From Polyangium sp. 15x6 (GTDB lineage Bacteria; Myxococcota_A; Polyangia; Polyangiales; Polyangiaceae), in the NCBI RefSeq assembly GCF_029960785.1, contig NZ_JASBQE010000022.1, positions 62,001 through 126,000 on the forward strand: a stretch of 64,000 bases of DNA, given 5' to 3'. The position numbers and the translations under genes were made by a program. The notes below the pieces were generated by a model. That model saw only the letters and a program-made list of their open reading frames with translations. It made no database searches and was not told the origin of the DNA. Of this stretch, positions 37,619-46,639 are shown piece by piece; within the stretch, counting starts at the first letter, position 1; each line of letters opens with the position of its first letter.

Positions 37619-38890
37619 GTGGAGAGCACCGCAATCCAGACCGAAGAGCTCGTCGAGCTCGCAAAGCGCGCCCGAAAGGCCGCGCGTACGCTTTCGACCG
37701 CGTCGCGCGAGGCCAAGGATCGCGCGCTCGCCGCGATCGCGGAGGCGCTGCGCGCCCAGGCCGCCGAAGGCTCGCCTCTGCGCCTCGCGAACGCCAAGGA
37801 CATCGAGGCCGCGCGCGTCGCGGGTCTCGCCACTGCGCTCGTCGATCGGTTGATCCTCGACGAACAGCGCATCCTCGGCATCGCCGCGGCCGTCATGCAG
37901 GTCGCCTCGTTCGAGGATCCCGTGGGCGAGGTGCTCGGCATGAAGCAGCGCCCGAACGGCCTCAGCGTGGGCCAGGTGCGCATCCCGCTCGGCGTCATCG
38001 CGATGATCTACGAGGCGCGTCCGAACGTCACGGTCGACGCGGCCGCGCTCTGCTTGAAGAGCGGCAACGCCGTGCTCCTGCGCGGCGGCAAGGAAGCGTC
38101 GCGATCGAACGCGGCGCTCGGCGAGCTCGTGCGGACCGCGGTCGCGTCCGCCGGTCTGCCTGCGGATGCCGTGCAGATCGTGCCGCCTGGCGATCGCGAG
38201 GGGATTCGCGAGCTCGTGCGGCTCACGGGGATGATCGATCTCGTGATCCCGCGCGGCGGCGAGGGGCTCATCCGCTTCGTGACCGAGCACGCCCGCGTGC
38301 CGGTCATCCAGCACTACAAGGGGGTTTGTCACCTCTACGTCGACGAGGGCGCCGATCTCAACATGGCGCTCCGGCTCGTGGAGAACGGCAAGCTCAGCCG
38401 GCCCGGCGTCTGCAACGCGCTCGAGGGCTTGCTCGTGCACGAGAGCGTGGCGCTCGCTTTCTTGCCGCGGGTCGGAAAGCTCGCGGCGCAGGGGCTCGAG
38501 ATCCGCGGCGATCAGGCCACGCGCGCGGTGCTCCCGTCGGCCAAACCCGCGTCCGCCGAGGATTATGGGCAGGAGTTCCTCGCCCCGATCCTCGCCGTCC
38601 GGATCGTCGGCTCGCTCGACGAGGCGCTCGATCACATCGCGCAGTACGGCTCGAACCACACCGAGGCGATCTGCACGCGGAGCTACGAGCGGGCGCAGCG
38701 CTTCTCCCGGAGCGTCGACGCGAGCTGCGTGATCGTCAACGCGTCCACGCGCTTCAACGACGGCGGCGAGCTCGGCCTCGGCGCGGAGATCGGCATCTCG
38801 ACGACGAAGCTCCATGCCTATGGAGCGATGGGGCTCGAGAGCCTCACCGCGAAGAAGTGGATCGTCTTCGGCGAGGGGCAAATTCGGTAA
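37619..38890 (+). CDS. proA: Gamma-glutamyl phosphate reductase (glutamate-5-semialdehyde dehydrogenase)
   Basis: A 423-residue enzyme of proline synthesis that reduces gamma-glutamyl phosphate to glutamate 5-semialdehyde with NADPH. The GTG at 37619 is chosen because the helix ELVELAKRARKAAR aligns with the usual start of ProA; a GTG at 37589 is in frame too. The catalytic Cys265 lies in GRPGVCNALEG, and PNVTVDAAALCLKSGNAVLLRGGKEA-type cofactor strands are clear. The C-terminus (GLESLTAKKWIVFGEGQIR) is complete. No proB is adjacent; rsfS and rlmH follow and may be in the same operon. Confidence 0.96.
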   Translation: MESTAIQTEELVELAKRARKAARTLSTASREAKDRALAAIAEALRAQAAEGSPLRLANAKDIEAARVAGLATALVDRLILDEQRILGIAAAVMQVASFEDPVGEVLGMKQRPNGLSVGQVRIPLGVIAMIYEARPNVTVDAAALCLKSGNAVLLRGGKEASRSNAALGELVRTAVASAGLPADAVQIVPPGDREGIRELVRLTGMIDLVIPRGGEGLIRFVTEHARVPVIQHYKGVCHLYVDEGADLNMALRLVENGKLSRPGVCNALEGLLVHESVALAFLPRVGKLAAQGLEIRGDQATRAVLPSAKPASAEDYGQEFLAPILAVRIVGSLDEALDHIAQYGSNHTEAICTRSYERAQRFSRSVDASCVIVNASTRFNDGGELGLGAEIGISTTKLHAYGAMGLESLTAKKWIVFGEGQIR

Positions 38891-38909
38891 TCCCGGAGTG
38901 AGGTAAAAC

Positions 38910-39773
38910 TTGGCAACGAAGAAGCGATCGGACGGCGGGGGCGAGTCGCCCAAGCCGGCTCGCAGCAAGACAGCGGCGACGAAGACGACGAAGACGACGA
39001 AGACGGGCGCGGCGCGTCCGGCGCGCGACGTGGACCCGGGCGAGGCTTCGGGCGAGCGGGACACGCACGTGGCGCCTTCCACGGTGAAGGCGGCGGTGAA
39101 GGCGGCGAAGAAGTCGGCCCGGCCGAAGCTCCGCGCCTCGCACGCGAGCGGGCAGGCCGTGCGCGCGTCCGGAGCTGCAAAGACCACCACGAAGCGGCCG
39201 GGGCTGCCGCGGCGCAAGTCGGAAGGCGAGCTCCGCGGCAAGCCCGCGCCCGGCGTGAAGAAGGCGCCGCTCGCGGCGCCCAAGCGAGCGGCCGGACGCA
39301 AGGCGCCCGTTCCGGAGACGGCCTCGCCGGCGCGCGAGCTCGCGGTCGCGGTGGCGACCGCCGGCCTCGACAAGAAGGCGCTCGGCGTGGAGATCCTCGA
39401 CGTGCGCGGGCGCGTCGATTACGCGGATTTCCTGGTGCTCATGACGGGCCGGAGTGATCGGCACGTCGGCTCGATCGCCCAGGGGATCGAGGAGGAGCTC
39501 GGCAAGAAGAAGATCGCGCCGATCTCGGTCGAGGGCATGTCCGCGGCCACGTGGGTGCTGCTCGACTACGGCGACGTCGTCGTGCACGTCTTCCAGGAGG
39601 ACGCGCGGCAGCTCTACGACATCGAGGGCCTGTGGATGGACGCGAGCCGGGTGGCCGTGCCCGAAGGCGAGCCGGGCGCGCGGCCTGCCTCGACGCCGGT
39701 GAACCGCGCGCAGGCGGACGCGGGCGAGGGGTTCGGTGACGACGAAGCGGAAGATCGGAGCGAGGAAGAGTAG
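38910..39773 (+). CDS. rsfS: Ribosome silencing factor RsfS (Iojap) with long basic N-terminal extension
   Basis: The protein has 287 residues. Only about 105 (roughly 140-245) form the RsfS domain: ARELAVAVATAGLDKKA, VEILDVRG, ADFLVLMTGRSDRHV, WVLLDYGDVVVHVF, YDIEGLW, all canonical. RsfS binds uL14 and blocks subunit joining. In front is a 130-residue Lys/Ala/Arg/Thr-rich extension (SKTAATKTTKTTKTGAA) like histone H1 tails, and behind an acidic tail (DDEAEDRSEEE). The start is a TTG at 38910 with a GGAGTGAGG site upstream; an internal start cannot be excluded. It is followed 11 bases later by rlmH, a common pairing. Confidence 0.9.
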   Translation: MATKKRSDGGGESPKPARSKTAATKTTKTTKTGAARPARDVDPGEASGERDTHVAPSTVKAAVKAAKKSARPKLRASHASGQAVRASGAAKTTTKRPGLPRRKSEGELRGKPAPGVKKAPLAAPKRAAGRKAPVPETASPARELAVAVATAGLDKKALGVEILDVRGRVDYADFLVLMTGRSDRHVGSIAQGIEEELGKKKIAPISVEGMSAATWVLLDYGDVVVHVFQEDARQLYDIEGLWMDASRVAVPEGEPGARPASTPVNRAQADAGEGFGDDEAEDRSEEE

Positions 39774-39784
39774 AGCCGGATCGT

Positions 39785-40222
39785 ATGCGTATCGTCGTCG
39801 TCGCCGTGGGCCGCGTGAAGGACAAACCGCTCCGCGCGGCGCTCGACGACTATCTCGGTCGCGTGCGTCGGTACATGCCTTGTGACGAGATCGAGCTCGA
39901 AGATGCGCCGCCCGCGCGCCTCGTCGAGCTCTTCGCGAAGAAGACCGAGGGCTCGACGACGATCGCGCTCGAGGTCATGGGACGCGCGCTCGACAGCCCC
40001 TCGTTCGCCCGGACGATCGAGCGCGCCGGCTCCCGCGGCAAGGGCGTGGTCTCGTTCCTGATCGGCGGCGCCGACGGCATCCCCCCGGAGACGTCGCGCG
40101 CCGCGCACGATCGGCTGAGCCTCTCGACGCTCACGTTCCCGCACAGGCTCGCGCGGCTCGTGCTCGTGGAGCAGATCTACCGCGCGATGACGATCCTGCG
40201 CGGCGAGCCGTACGCCCATTAG
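39785..40222 (+). CDS. rlmH: 23S rRNA pseudouridine-1915 N3-methyltransferase RlmH
   Basis: A 145-residue SPOUT methyltransferase. It starts MRIVVVAVGRVKD; the SAM-binding trefoil knot contains FLIGGADGI, LSLSTLTFPHRLARLVLVEQIYRA and the C-terminal RGEPYAH, corresponding to the G-x-P-Y-H ending of the family. It modifies helix 69 of 23S rRNA. It lies directly after rsfS. A composite-hairpin element follows its stop codon. Confidence 0.97.
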   Translation: MRIVVVAVGRVKDKPLRAALDDYLGRVRRYMPCDEIELEDAPPARLVELFAKKTEGSTTIALEVMGRALDSPSFARTIERAGSRGKGVVSFLIGGADGIPPETSRAAHDRLSLSTLTFPHRLARLVLVEQIYRAMTILRGEPYAH

Positions 40223-40235
40223 GAGAAGCCGTCTC

Positions 40236-40338
40236 GCCGGGGTTTCACCCCGGACCCGACCAGGGGCTCTTCGCCCCTGGACCCGAACCAGGGCACAGCC
40301 CTGGACCTCGGGTGCAACGGCCGCGATGCGGCCGATGC
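40236..40338. repeat. Composite four-hairpin element, copy 2 (inverted relative to copy 1)
   Basis: Hairpins in order: CCGGGGT/ACCCCGG (40237-40253), CCAGGGGC/GCCCCTGG (40260-40280), CCAGGGC/GCCCTGG (40288-40304), and TGCAaCGGCCGC/GCGGCCGaTGCA (40313-40338, one mismatch). It lies between the convergent 3' ends of rlmH and tatC. Confidence 0.8.
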
Positions 40339-40388
40339 AAAGCCGCGTCGCGAGGGGCGCGCACTAGAGTATCGACCGGATCGATGTT

Positions 40389-41249
40389 CTACGCCGTCTT
40401 CTGTTTGCTCTTCCGGTACGCCTCGCGCTGGGCCTCCGTCGGCTTCTTGCCGAAGACGAAGGCGAGGCCGATCGAGAGCACGTAGAGGATCAGCATCGGC
40501 ACGGCCATCACGATCTGGCTCGTGATGTCGGGCGGCGTGACGACCGCGGCGATCACGAACGAGAGCAGGACGAACCAGCGGCCGAATTTTATGAGCTGCA
40601 AGTAATTGACGATGCCCGCGAGCGACAGGAACAGGATGAGCAGCGGGATCTCGAAGACGATCCCGAACGCGAGGAGCATCCGCGTCACGAAGTCGATGTA
40701 CTCGCCCATCATGATGGTCGGCGTGATCGTCACGCCCTGGCCGCCGCCGACGGTGCCGGAGAGGCCGAGGAAGTAGTTGAACGTGATGGGGAAGGCGACG
40801 CGCCAGCCGAAATAACAGCCGCCCACGAAGAGCCCCGACGCCGAGAGCACGAAGGGGATCACGAAGCGTTTTTCGCGCGCGTAGAGCCCGGGCGCGACGA
40901 AGGCCCAGAGCTGGTAGAAGATGACCGGCGCGCTGAGCACGATCGAGCCGAGCAGCGAGAGCTGGAAGTACGCGATGAACGCGGCCTGGGGCGACTCGAA
41001 GTGCAAGGTCGCCTGGTTCGGCAGGCCCTGCGCCGTCCACGCGCCCTTGAACGGCCGCGAGATGATGTCGAGCAGCGGATCGCGGTACTCCCAGGTGAGC
41101 ACGCAGCAGATCAGGAACGCGACGAAGCAGTAGACCAGGCGCTTGCGGAGCTCGTCGAGGTGCTCCCAGAACGTCATGGGAGTGCCCTCTTCGTCCTCGA
41201 TCGGAGCGGGCGCCGCGTCCTTGACCGCCTTCGCCTTGGAATCACTCAT
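40389..41249 (-). CDS. tatC: Sec-independent protein translocase TatC
   Basis: A 286-residue six-helix inner-membrane protein, the receptor for twin-arginine signal peptides. Visible: MTFWEHLDELRKRLVY near the N-terminus (the conserved H-L-x-E-L-R-x-R), ESPQAAF-type loop, WAFVAPGLYAREKRF, and TPPDITSQ. The ATG at 41249 overlaps the stop of tatB (ATGA). An N-terminal 25-residue acidic/Ala-rich head is longer than usual. A separate tatA is not seen here. Confidence 0.97.
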   Translation of the reverse strand: MSDSKAKAVKDAAPAPIEDEEGTPMTFWEHLDELRKRLVYCFVAFLICCVLTWEYRDPLLDIISRPFKGAWTAQGLPNQATLHFESPQAAFIAYFQLSLLGSIVLSAPVIFYQLWAFVAPGLYAREKRFVIPFVLSASGLFVGGCYFGWRVAFPITFNYFLGLSGTVGGGQGVTITPTIMMGEYIDFVTRMLLAFGIVFEIPLLILFLSLAGIVNYLQLIKFGRWFVLLSFVIAAVVTPPDITSQIVMAVPMLILYVLSIGLAFVFGKKPTEAQREAYRKSKQKTA

Positions 41250-41776
41250 GACGCCGCGCTCGGCTCCTTCGTGACGACCCGGCTCGTCGGATCGTCGGTC
41301 GCCACGACACCCAGCGGATGGTGGGCGAGGGGATCGGGCTGTCCATCCACGTACGGGGCCGCGTCGTCGGGCATCGCGTCGTACGCGTCGCAGCCGACCA
41401 GCGGATACTCGCGCTCGCGCAGGATCTCGACCCTCTCCTCGTTCGGCAGAGGCGCGCTCGCCGCGGCGGCCGTCACGGTCGCGGCCGCGGGGGAGGTCGT
41501 GGCGGCCTTGGCGGCGGTCGGGACGGCGAGCCTCTCCAGGCCGTCGAGCACGTTCACGTTCGAGAGCGCGCGGATCTCCTGGATGCTGCGGTCGATGCCC
41601 TCCTCGCGGAGGAGCTGGTCGATGCCGCTCTGCGCGCGGAGGTCCGTGCTCATGCGGCGGATGCGCGTGACCCACTGACCGGCCGTCCGCATCATGCTCG
41701 GCAAGTGCCGCGGGCCCACCACCACGATGGCCACGAGCACGACCATGACCATCTCGCCGAAGCTCAATCCGAACAC
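41246..41776 (-). CDS. tatB: Sec-independent protein translocase TatB
   Basis: A 176-residue protein: an N-terminal membrane helix (MFGLSFGEMVMVVLVAIVVVGP) with the Glu characteristic of TatB (Glu8), the hinge GPRHLP, an amphipathic helix with MRTAGQWVTRIRRMSTDLR and a long Ala/Thr-rich tail. It works with TatC in recognising folded export substrates. It overlaps tatC by four bases. TatB is favoured over TatA by length and the position of the acidic residue. Confidence 0.9.
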   Translation of the reverse strand: MFGLSFGEMVMVVLVAIVVVGPRHLPSMMRTAGQWVTRIRRMSTDLRAQSGIDQLLREEGIDRSIQEIRALSNVNVLDGLERLAVPTAAKAATTSPAAATVTAAAASAPLPNEERVEILREREYPLVGCDAYDAMPDDAAPYVDGQPDPLAHHPLGVVATDDPTSRVVTKEPSAAS

Positions 41777-41785
41777 GCGAGCAAG

Positions 41786-42922
41786 CTAGCGCGCCGTGGG
41801 TTCGGAATCCACCGGGAGACGCCTCCCTCCTCCCTTCCGCACGAGCGGCCGCGCGAGCTGACCACACGCCGCTCCCACGTCGCCCCCGCCCGAATACCGC
41901 ACGATCGTGCCCACCCCGCGCCCGAGCAGGACCGCGCGGAAGGCCTCGAGGCGGGTCGAAGGCTGGAACGGATCCGGCTCGGTGCCGTCCGTGATCGCGT
42001 TGTAAGGGATCAGGCTGAGCCGCGGCCTCTGCCCATGCGCCGCGGCGAAGGAGAGGCACAGATCCGCGAGCGCGGCGGCATCCTCGTCCGCGTCGTTTCG
42101 ACCGGCGAGCAGCGTGTACGCGAACATCGGCGAGCGGCCCGTCGCCCGCGCATGCTCCCCCGCGGCCGCGAGCACCTCTTCGAGCGGATGCGCGCCTTCG
42201 ATGGGCATGAGCGCGCGCCTCTGCCCCGGCCGCGCCGAGCCGAGCGAGACGCCGAGCCGTACCGCGGGCACCTCGCGGAGCAGCGTGCGGATCCCGGTCG
42301 GCAAGCCCGAGGTGCACACCGTGATGTTGCGCATGTCGATGGCGAGCGCGCTCGGCTCGCTCATCACGCGGATCGCGTGGATCACGCGCTCGATGTTCGC
42401 CATGGGCTCGCCCATGCCCTGGAAGAGCACGCCGTGCACGCGAGGGCGGATCCCGGCGGCGACGAGGTTTGCCGGCGGATCCTCTGTGAGCTCCACGCGC
42501 ACGCGCCGCACCTGCTCGACGATCTCCCACGGCTCGAGGTTGCGGCCGAGGCCCATGCGGCCCGTCGCGCAGAACGCGCACGCGAGCGCGCAGCCGACCT
42601 GCGAGGACACGCAGACGGAGAAGCGACCCGGGTGCTCGAGGGGGATGCGCACGGTCTCGATGACGGCCCCGTCGTGCAGGCGAAAGGCGTACTTGACGAA
42701 CGGATCGATCGCGCTCGCGGCGCGGCTCTCGATGTGGATCGTCGGCACGTGCCCGGCTTCGCGGGCGGCATCGAGCGCGGCGCGCCGGATCGTCGCGGGC
42801 GAGCGCTCGGGCAAACCACCCGTTCGATGCACGATCGAGACGATCCGCCGCGCGTCCGTCACGTCGATGTTGCAAGCGCGGGCGAGCTCGTCGGGGAGAA
42901 TGGCCTGGAGGGCGAGGGGCAC
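41786..42922 (-). CDS. RlmN/Cfr-family radical SAM methyltransferase
   Basis: A 378-residue radical SAM enzyme from a GTG at 42922. The cluster ligands are Cys111, Cys115 and Cys118 in CALACAFC, with CVSSQVG just before (Cys104 matches the conserved extra Cys of RlmN) and DVGAACGQLA near the C-terminus (the methyl-carrying Cys). It also has VLFQGMGEPMAN and RLGVSLGS. RlmN methylates C2 of A2503 in 23S rRNA and A37 of some tRNAs. It may be the organism's RlmN or a paralogue. It sits ten bases after tatB in the reverse direction, probably co-transcribed with tatB and tatC. Confidence 0.9.
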   Translation of the reverse strand: MPLALQAILPDELARACNIDVTDARRIVSIVHRTGGLPERSPATIRRAALDAAREAGHVPTIHIESRAASAIDPFVKYAFRLHDGAVIETVRIPLEHPGRFSVCVSSQVGCALACAFCATGRMGLGRNLEPWEIVEQVRRVRVELTEDPPANLVAAGIRPRVHGVLFQGMGEPMANIERVIHAIRVMSEPSALAIDMRNITVCTSGLPTGIRTLLREVPAVRLGVSLGSARPGQRRALMPIEGAHPLEEVLAAAGEHARATGRSPMFAYTLLAGRNDADEDAAALADLCLSFAAAHGQRPRLSLIPYNAITDGTEPDPFQPSTRLEAFRAVLLGRGVGTIVRYSGGGDVGAACGQLARPLVRKGGGRRLPVDSEPTAR

Positions 42923-43008
42923 GGCGGCATCGTTCTAGTCGAGCGGGACCCTGGACGCACCCGTCTCGTTCTCCCCATCCTCCGCGGATCCTGCTACCTT
43001 GCTTGGCG

Positions 43009-43902
43009 ATGATGGATCCGAAGCGCGATGGCCCGTCGATGATGCTCGCGCCGTCCGCCCGGGGGGGAGCCGCGCTCTCGTTCCCTCCCTCGGATCCGCC
43101 TCGCAGGTTCCCGCCGGTCGATCAGCACCTCGTCGTCCCCGAGAAGACGCGCGACGAGATGATACGCGGCCGGAAGATCATCGCCCAGCCCGCGCTCGAG
43201 CCTCACGGTGACGTGCACGCGAACCTCGGCGCCGTGATCCGCTTGCACGTCCGCGAGGGGTATCGTGCCTCGATCGACCTGCTCACGCGGGTCTCGGAGG
43301 GCTCGAACTTCGCCACGGACCTTTCGATCCGTCGCGACGGCACGGATCCCTCGACGGGCAGGCGTCACCTCGAAGAGGTCTCGTTCGAGATCGTGAACGA
43401 GCAGGCGCCGGGCGTGGTGCGCGAGAAGGCCGAGGACCTCGCTCTGCGAGGCGTCCGCCGCGTGTTCGCGATCCACGTGAAGCGCGGCGAGGTCTGCGAG
43501 TGGTCACGCGAGAAGGCCGCGTTCGTGCCGCTCGACCTCGACGGAATGATCGAGGACCCCTGTTTCATACGGCCGATCCAGGTGCGCGCGCTGCTCGACG
43601 GCGCGGCCGCGGAGCGCGAAGCCGCGCGGGCGCTCGAGCGCAAGGGGAACCCGGAGATCCTGGCGATCAAGCAAAGCGCGGAGGAAAAGGGCCGCGAGGA
43701 GGGCCGCGAGGAGGGCCGCCGCGAGATGCTCCTCGAAGTCCTGCGCGAGCGCTTCGGCGAGCTCCCGGAGGCCGTGCAGGCGCGCGTGGCGACCGCGACC
43801 GGCGCGACCTTGTCCCGGTGGGCGAAACGCTCCTACGCCGCGAGCTCGCTCGACGACGTGTTCGTCGAGGTCGAGGAGGACAGCGGACCGGTTCGTCGCT
43901 GA
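43009..43902 (+). CDS. Uma2-like nuclease domain with DUF4351-like C-terminal tail
   Basis: A 297-residue protein from the ATG at 43009. The N-terminal 190 residues resemble Uma2: VVPEKTRDEMIRG, FATDLSIRR, LEEVSFEIVNEQAPG (the acidic and E-x-x positions of a PD-(D/E)xK fold) and VRRVFAIHVKRGEVCEW. A charged hinge (EEKGREEGREEGRREML) leads to a tail like DUF4351 (LRERFGELPEAVQARVATA, then WAKRSYAASSLDDVF), a combination seen in Rpn/Uma2-type proteins of large bacterial genomes. No function is proven for the family. Confidence 0.75.
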   Translation: MMDPKRDGPSMMLAPSARGGAALSFPPSDPPRRFPPVDQHLVVPEKTRDEMIRGRKIIAQPALEPHGDVHANLGAVIRLHVREGYRASIDLLTRVSEGSNFATDLSIRRDGTDPSTGRRHLEEVSFEIVNEQAPGVVREKAEDLALRGVRRVFAIHVKRGEVCEWSREKAAFVPLDLDGMIEDPCFIRPIQVRALLDGAAAEREAARALERKGNPEILAIKQSAEEKGREEGREEGRREMLLEVLRERFGELPEAVQARVATATGATLSRWAKRSYAASSLDDVFVEVEEDSGPVRR

Positions 43903-43954
43903 GCATCCGCGCCCTCTTCCTTCCCGCCGTGCATGGGTCTACCGTCGCGCCCGC

Positions 43955-45256
43955 ATGGCCCGCTGCCGCGCCCTCTTCTTCGCCGTCGCCTCGGCTGCCC
44001 TCACGGCGCTGCCAGCCGGCGATGCGTGGAGCTCCCCCGAGGACGTGTACGGCTTCGGCCCGCGCTCGATGGCGATGGGCGGCACCGGCGCCGCGCTCGG
44101 CCGCGGCTTCGAGTCCGTCTGGGGGAACCCCGCGCTCCTCAGCCTCGAGCATCGACGCGAGCTCACGATCGGCCTGCTCGGCTCGGTCTACGATCTCCGC
44201 GCGCCCGAGCGCCTGAACTACGACAAACTCGCGGGCGGCTTCATCGGCGCGGTCTTGCCCGTGCCGTTCGCCGGGGTTTTGAAGGACCGCATCACCATCG
44301 GCCTCGGCTTCTTCACGCCCTTCGACCTCATCGTCCGCGGCCGCATCCTCTACCCCGAGACCAAGCAGTTCCCGCTCGCGGATCGCACGGCCTCCGTCGC
44401 GGTCCAGGTCGGGCTCGGCGTCGACGTCGGCTACGGCGTCCGGATCGGCGGCGGCTTCGCGGCGCTCGCGGCGCTCACCGGCTCCGTCCTCGTGGCCACC
44501 GACGCCTCCGGCCGCATCGGCACCGTCGTCGAGGACACGCTCGTCGCGAGCTACGGCCCCATCCTCGGCGCGAGCTACGAGCGCGGCGCCTACCGCGTCG
44601 GGCTCACCTACCGCGGCGAGCTCGTCGGGCGCTTCAACGTCGTCATCGAGGTGAAGGATCTCGGCCAGATCGTCGTGCCTCCGCTCAACATCGCGGGCCT
44701 CGCGCAGTACGATCCCGCGCAGATCGCGCTCGAAGTCGCGCGCGTCCGCGGCCCGTGGCGCGTCACCGTTGGCGCGACGTACAAGCGCTGGTCGGCGTAT
44801 CCAGGCCCCGCCGAGGCCACCGTGCGTTGCCCCGAGATCGACCCGTCCACGGGCGCGCCGGCCGAGGAGCCTTGTGGCGCCCTCACGCCCGCGCCGCTCG
44901 GGTACACGGACACGATCGTCCCGCGCCTCGGCGTCGAGCGTGTCCTCTCGCCGAGGAAGTCCGTCTCGATGATGCTCCGCGCCGGCTACTTCCTCGAGCT
45001 CTCGCCCTCGCCGGCGCAGACGACCGTCGCGAACATCTACGACAACACCCGCAGCGTCTTCGGCCTCGGCTACGGGCTCGAGCTCGCCGCGCCCTTTCCG
45101 AACCTGCGCTTCGATCTCGCCGGGCAGGTGCAGGTCCTCCATCCTCGCGCGCACGACAAGGCCGCGGACGTGCCCGCCACGAATCCCGGCGCGCCGTCCG
45201 TGCGCACGAGCGGCGTCGTCGTCGCCGGCGCGGCCACCGTGGGGGTCGGGTTCTGA
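43955..45256 (+). CDS. FadL/OmpP1-like outer-membrane barrel (first)
   Basis: A 433-residue exported protein. The signal peptide ends at GDAWSSPEDV; the mature N-terminus reads YGFGPRSMAMGGTGAALGRG followed by ESVWGNPALLSL, the S-M-A-M-G-G-x-G-x-A and N-P-A hallmark of the FadL hatch region. The rest is alternating strands ending in GVGF (aromatic C-terminus). FadL-type proteins pass hydrophobic molecules across the outer membrane. It is followed by a paralogue overlapping by one base (TGATG) and by a lipoprotein gene, so the three form an operon. Confidence 0.82.
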   Translation: MARCRALFFAVASAALTALPAGDAWSSPEDVYGFGPRSMAMGGTGAALGRGFESVWGNPALLSLEHRRELTIGLLGSVYDLRAPERLNYDKLAGGFIGAVLPVPFAGVLKDRITIGLGFFTPFDLIVRGRILYPETKQFPLADRTASVAVQVGLGVDVGYGVRIGGGFAALAALTGSVLVATDASGRIGTVVEDTLVASYGPILGASYERGAYRVGLTYRGELVGRFNVVIEVKDLGQIVVPPLNIAGLAQYDPAQIALEVARVRGPWRVTVGATYKRWSAYPGPAEATVRCPEIDPSTGAPAEEPCGALTPAPLGYTDTIVPRLGVERVLSPRKSVSMMLRAGYFLELSPSPAQTTVANIYDNTRSVFGLGYGLELAAPFPNLRFDLAGQVQVLHPRAHDKAADVPATNPGAPSVRTSGVVVAGAATVGVGF

Positions 45257-46635
45257 TGACGAAACACGCGCGCTCGCTCCTGCCCACGCTCGCCGCGGCG
45301 TGGCTCCTCGTGGCTCCCGAGGCGCATGCGAGCGCGCCCGGCACCTACGGCATGGGCTCGCGCGCCGGCGCGCTCTCCGGCGCTGTCACCGCCGACGCCC
45401 CGGACTTCTCGGGCTGCTTCTACAACCCCGCCGGCCTCGTCTCCGCGCCTGGGCTCGAGCTCTCGCTCGGCTACGTCTACGCGGACAACCGCCTCCGCAT
45501 CAACGGCAAGGACAACGACGTCGCCGACGTCCACGGCCTCATGGCGGGCATCGTCGCGCCCGGCAAGATCCTCTCGCTCCCGTTCGCCTTCGGCATCGCC
45601 ACGTACATCCCCGACAACGGCCTCTCCCGCATCCGCGCCCTCCGCCAGGAGACGCCGCGCTGGGAGCTCTACAACGACCGGCCCACCATCCTGTTCCTCT
45701 CGGTCCACCTCGCCGTCCGCCCGCTCCCGTGGCTCGAGCTCGGCGGCGGACTCGCCTTCCTCGCCGCCACGCGCGGCCGCTTCGGCATCCGCGGCGAGGC
45801 CAATGTTTTGAGCCCCTACGACTCGCAGCTCTCCCACGAGGTCGACGCCGATCTCACCTCCATCCGTTACCCCATCGCCGGCGCGCGCGTAAAACTCGGC
45901 CGCTTCGGCTACCTCGGCGTCGCCTACCGTGGACAAACCAAGCTCGATCTCGCGCTCCAGGCGAACCTCGAAGGCGTCGTCGACTTCGCCGGCGTCGACG
46001 TCCCGCTCCGCTACACCCTCGAGACGCGCACGCTCGACGCCTTCCAGCCGCAGCAGGTCGTCCTCGGTTTGTCCTTCCAGGCCGTGCCCCGCCTCCGCGC
46101 GAACTTCGATCTCGGCTGGGTGAACTGGTCGGCCTACGAGAGCCCGACCCCCCGGACCTCCGCCCACCTCGAAGCCGAGCCCCCGCCCGGCGTCGGCGTC
46201 GAGCTGCCCGAGGATCCCAAGCCCGTCGTGATCGTCCCGCCCGCGTTCCAGGACCGCTTCGTCCCGCGCCTCGGCGTCGAGTACGTCCTCGCCTTCGGCG
46301 CCGAGCGGCGTGTGTCGGGGCGCGACGCCCCTGCCAAGGCCGTCGAGATCCCCTTGCGCGCCGGCTACGCCTACGAGCGCTCGCCCGTGCCGCCGCAGGA
46401 AGGGCCGACGAACTTCGTCGACGCCGATCGGCACACGATCTCCCTCGGCGCGGGCCTCGTCCTCAACGCGCCGTTCTCCGTCCTCCGCGGCGCGCTCCGC
46501 CTCGACACGCACGTGGCCCTCTCCGTGCTGCCCGAGCGCGTCACGCAGAAGGCGAACCCCGCGGATTTCGTCGGAGACTACCGAGCCGATGGCACCATGA
46601 TCGCGGGCGGAGCCACGCTCACCGCTTCGTTCTGA
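45256..46635 (+). CDS. FadL/OmpP1-like outer-membrane barrel (second)
   Basis: A 459-residue protein from the ATG at 45256, which overlaps the stop of the previous gene. The signal peptide ends at AHASAPG. The mature N-terminus, TYGMGSRAGALSGAVTADA, with SGCFYNPAGLVSA, is a FadL-type hatch, and the C-terminus ends in TASF, as barrel proteins do. It is paralogous to its upstream neighbour in overall plan but diverged. It carries a Pro/Glu-rich loop (PPPGVGVELPEDPKP). Probable role: uptake or export of hydrophobic molecules. Confidence 0.82.
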   Translation: MTKHARSLLPTLAAAWLLVAPEAHASAPGTYGMGSRAGALSGAVTADAPDFSGCFYNPAGLVSAPGLELSLGYVYADNRLRINGKDNDVADVHGLMAGIVAPGKILSLPFAFGIATYIPDNGLSRIRALRQETPRWELYNDRPTILFLSVHLAVRPLPWLELGGGLAFLAATRGRFGIRGEANVLSPYDSQLSHEVDADLTSIRYPIAGARVKLGRFGYLGVAYRGQTKLDLALQANLEGVVDFAGVDVPLRYTLETRTLDAFQPQQVVLGLSFQAVPRLRANFDLGWVNWSAYESPTPRTSAHLEAEPPPGVGVELPEDPKPVVIVPPAFQDRFVPRLGVEYVLAFGAERRVSGRDAPAKAVEIPLRAGYAYERSPVPPQEGPTNFVDADRHTISLGAGLVLNAPFSVLRGALRLDTHVALSVLPERVTQKANPADFVGDYRADGTMIAGGATLTASF

Positions 46636-46639
46636 GGGC

